From NCBI GenBank assembly GCA_030619415.1, contig JAUXBM010000083.1, forward strand, positions 1-7,374: a stretch of DNA of 7,374 bases, given 5' to 3'. Source of the DNA: Chlorobiota bacterium (GTDB lineage: Bacteria; Bacteroidota; Bacteroidia; Bacteroidales; F082). A program made the position numbers and the translations under genes. Under the pieces are notes generated by a model. It was not told the DNA's origin and made no database searches. It saw only the letters and a list, made by a program, of their open reading frames with translations. This document shows positions 4,990 through 7,374 of this stretch, one piece after another (within the stretch, counting starts at the first letter, position 1; every line of letters begins with the position of its first letter).

Positions 4990-7374
4990 ATGAACTTAAA
5001 TAAATTCACAATTAAATCGCAGGAGGCCATTCAAAAGGCCCAGAAAATTGCAGGCTCAAACAATAGCCAGGCAATTGAATCAATACATATTTTAAAAGGT
5101 ATTCTTTCGGTTGACGAAAACGTAATCCCTTTCATTCTTAAAAAACTGGATGTTAATTTCCCGGTTTTTTTACAGGCTGTTGATAAGATTATTGAATCAC
5201 TCCCCAAAGTAAGTGGCGGCGATCAATACCTGTCAAACGAAGCCAACGAAGTGCTTCAAAAGGCAAAATCCCACTTGAAAGACTTCAACGATGAGTTTGT
5301 TTCTATAGAGCTTTTGTTAATTGCTATTCTTGAGGTAAAGAGTACTGCATCCACCATGTTAAAAGAAAATGGTGTTAAGAAAAATGAACTAATTGATGCC
5401 ATTAAACAATTGAGAAAAGGGACAACCGTAAATAGCCAAAGTGCCGAGGATCGGTACAACGCTTTAAGCAGGTATGCACGCAACCTGAACGACTTAGCAG
5501 CCAATGGAAAACTTGATCCCGTTATCGGAAGGGATGTTGAAATCAGGCGTGTACTCCAGATTTTAACACGACGGACAAAAAATAATCCAATCCTTATTGG
5601 CGAGCCCGGGGTGGGTAAAACGGCTATTGCCGAAGGAATCGCACACCGGATTGTTAATGGTGACGTACCCGATAACCTGAAATCGAAACTTATCTTTTCG
5701 TTGGATATGGGCTCATTGATTGCCGGTGCCAAATACAAAGGCGAATTTGAAGAAAGGTTGAAAAGTGTAGTAAAAGAAGTGGTGGAGTCGGATGGCGAAA
5801 TCGTTCTCTTTATTGATGAAATCCACACAATTGTCGGAGCCGGTGCTTCGGAGGGTGCCATGGATGCTGCCAATATTTTGAAACCTGCACTTGCCCGTGG
5901 CGAATTGAGGGCTGTTGGTGCAACCACCTTGAACGAGTACCAGAAATACTTTGAAAAAGACAAGGCGCTGGAGCGTCGTTTTCAAACCGTTGTGGTTGAT
6001 GAACCGGATACATTGTCTGCCATCTCCATCTTAAGGGGTTTGAAGGAACGCTACGAAACCCATCATAAAGTAAGGATAAAGGATGAAGCCATTATTTCGG
6101 CGGTTGAGTTATCTCAACGCTACATCACCGATCGGTTTTTGCCGGATAAAGCCATTGACCTGATCGATGAAGCTGCCTCAAAATTGAGGCTGGAAATAAA
6201 CTCTTTGCCCGAAGAACTGGAGACCGTTGAAAGAAAAATCAGGCAACTGGAGATTGAAAAAGAGGCCATTAAAAGAGAAAATGATAAGCCTAAATTGAAA
6301 CACATTGCCGAGCAACTGGCAAACCTCAGCGATCAGCACAACAGCCTGAAATCGAAATGGCAGGCCGAAAAAGACCTGGTCGATAAGATTCAGCAAAACA
6401 AACAATTGCTTGAGGATTGTAAAATAGAAGCCGAAAGGGCTGAACGCGAAGGTGATTTTGGAAAAGTTGCCGAATTGAGGTACGGTAAAATGATAGAAGC
6501 CGAGGCTTCGGTTGAAGCATTTAAAACGCAGTTGGAAGCGTTGCAAGGCGATGATCCGATGATTAATGAGGAAGTGGATTCAGAAGAGATTGCTGATGTG
6601 GTTTCAAAATGGACCGGTATCCCTGTAACCCGAATGCTGCAAAGTGAACGCGAAAAACTGCTTAAACTGGAAGATGAATTGCACAACCGTGTAATTGGCC
6701 AGGATTTGGCAATTTCAGCTATTTCGGATGCGATCCGCAGAAGCAGGGCAGGACTGCAAGACGAAAATCGTCCGATTGGTTCCTTCATTTTTCTGGGGAC
6801 TACCGGTGTTGGAAAAACGGAACTGGGAAAGGCATTGGCTGAGTTTCTTTTTAACAATGACCAGGCGATGGTACGCATCGATATGTCAGAATACCAGGAA
6901 CGGCATTCTGTTTCCCGTTTGATTGGAGCACCTCCCGGATACGTTGGCTACGATGAAAGTGGACAGTTAACAGAAGCTGTCAGAAGAAAACCTTATTCGG
7001 TTGTTTTACTCGACGAAATCGAAAAAGCGCATCCTGATGTTTTCAATATTTTGTTGCAAGTGCTTGACGATGGACGCCTGACCGATAACAAAGGCAGGGT
7101 GGTGGACTTTAAAAATACCATCATCATCATGACCTCTAATATCGGCTCACACATTATACAGGAGCGTTTTGCCAAACTGACTGAGGAAAATGAGCTTGAG
7201 GTGATCGAAGAAACGCGCACCGAAGTGATGGATCTTTTAAGAAAGACCATCCGTCCTGAGTTTCTCAACAGGATTGATGAAATTATCATGTTTACGCCCT
7301 TAACTAAAAAGGAAATACATGAAATCGTTTCGTTAATGTTTAACCAGGTAAAGAAAAAGTTGGCAAAAAATAAT
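4990..7374 (+). CDS. clpB: ATP-dependent disaggregase ClpB, 3' end cut by the window
   Basis: A hexameric cytosolic AAA+ chaperone that, with DnaK/DnaJ/GrpE, pulls polypeptides out of aggregates. The open frame runs uninterrupted for 795 codons from ATG 4990 to the right edge; full ClpB proteins are about 860-870 residues, so roughly 65-75 are missing. Domain order: Clp N-domain (about 1-145, starting [17 protein letters not shown]); AAA-1 with Walker A GEPGVGKT at 204-211, pore-loop Tyr249 in [10 protein letters not shown] and Walker B LFIDE at 273-277; a long charged coiled-coil M-domain (about 400-520), which separates ClpB from ClpA/ClpC; and AAA-2 with GTTGVGKT at 603-610, pore loop GYVGY and Walker B LLDE ending at Glu676. 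The Thr in the second P-loop (GTT rather than GPT) is, as I recall, usual in Bacteroidota ClpB. Arginine-finger region ALERRF is present. No damage is seen. ClpB is normally heat-inducible, but no known heat-shock operator is visible upstream. Confidence 0.97.
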   Translation, partial: MNLNKFTIKSQEAIQKAQKIAGSNNSQAIESIHILKGILSVDENVIPFILKKLDVNFPVFLQAVDKIIESLPKVSGGDQYLSNEANEVLQKAKSHLKDFNDEFVSIELLLIAILEVKSTASTMLKENGVKKNELIDAIKQLRKGTTVNSQSAEDRYNALSRYARNLNDLAANGKLDPVIGRDVEIRRVLQILTRRTKNNPILIGEPGVGKTAIAEGIAHRIVNGDVPDNLKSKLIFSLDMGSLIAGAKYKGEFEERLKSVVKEVVESDGEIVLFIDEIHTIVGAGASEGAMDAANILKPALARGELRAVGATTLNEYQKYFEKDKALERRFQTVVVDEPDTLSAISILRGLKERYETHHKVRIKDEAIISAVELSQRYITDRFLPDKAIDLIDEAASKLRLEINSLPEELETVERKIRQLEIEKEAIKRENDKPKLKHIAEQLANLSDQHNSLKSKWQAEKDLVDKIQQNKQLLEDCKIEAERAEREGDFGKVAELRYGKMIEAEASVEAFKTQLEALQGDDPMINEEVDSEEIADVVSKWTGIPVTRMLQSEREKLLKLEDELHNRVIGQDLAISAISDAIRRSRAGLQDENRPIGSFIFLGTTGVGKTELGKALAEFLFNNDQAMVRIDMSEYQERHSVSRLIGAPPGYVGYDESGQLTEAVRRKPYSVVLLDEIEKAHPDVFNILLQVLDDGRLTDNKGRVVDFKNTIIIMTSNIGSHIIQERFAKLTEENELEVIEETRTEVMDLLRKTIRPEFLNRIDEIIMFTPLTKKEIHEIVSLMFNQVKKKLAKNN

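Noticed and set aside
5256..5963. 235-codon open frame on the minus strand inside clpB
   Set aside because: It is antisense to the well-conserved AAA-1 region of clpB, rich in Ser/Leu/Pro as expected of a shadow frame, and has no domain or leader of its own.
6390..6878. 162-codon open frame on the minus strand inside clpB
   Set aside because: Low-complexity Ser-rich translation opposite the clpB M-domain and AAA-2; a coding shadow.
1..7374. CRISPR array, transposon ends, tRNA or rRNA
   Set aside because: No regularly spaced repeats of suitable length, no transposase-like frames with terminal inverted repeats, and no cloverleaf or rRNA-like stretches were seen on either strand.

Overview
The window looks like a chromosomal segment from a Bacteroidota bacterium, probably an environmental Bacteroidia or Cytophagia-like lineage. 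The support is two type IX secretion (T9SS) sorting domains, one type A and one gliding-associated type B (CHU_C). There is also the Bacteroidota gene run DUF1573 lipoprotein - yajC - ybbR-like - coaE, a TAnnTTTG-type promoter, A/T-rich leaders with almost no Shine-Dalgarno sequences, and a ClpB of Bacteroidota type. The species cannot be named from this stretch.

Layout. Positions 1-345 (+) hold the 3' end of a secreted hydrolase, with an esterase-like C-terminus followed by a type A sorting domain. It converges on a minus-strand operon read from about 4370 down to about 350. In transcription order the operon holds a secreted PKD/CHU_C protein (4329-3121), a DUF1573 lipoprotein (3108-2644), yajC (2625-2302), a YbbR-like protein (2163-1165), coaE (1165-578), and a small gene that starts inside the coaE stop codon (578) and appears broken. 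A CoA-binding-domain protein (4789 or 4804 down to 4418) lies just upstream on the same strand. Positions 4805-4989 are a divergent intergenic region, and clpB (4990 onward, +) runs off the right edge with 795 codons present.

How the genes fit together. YajC (Sec accessory), the YbbR-like membrane protein, the DUF1573 lipoprotein and the T9SS cargo all concern the envelope or export. coaE is the last step of CoA synthesis. The ybbR-coaE and coaE-small-gene junctions are both TAATG overlaps, which suggests translational coupling. The yajC-ybbR junction is the only loose one (138 bp). It contains a tandem heptamer repeat, a 12-bp palindrome and a terminator-like hairpin whose T-run ends at the ybbR start codon, so expression of ybbR-coaE may be adjustable separately from the upstream genes.

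I see no defence system, mobile element, CRISPR array, tRNA or rRNA, and no clear undescribed multi-gene system. The points most worth a second look are the broken small gene after coaE, the hairpin abutting ybbR, a palindrome inside the operon promoter, and a T9SS cargo gene at the head of a housekeeping operon. The start codons used here for the PKD/CHU_C protein and the DUF1573 lipoprotein differ from the longest open frames, because those longer frames begin at TTG codons.
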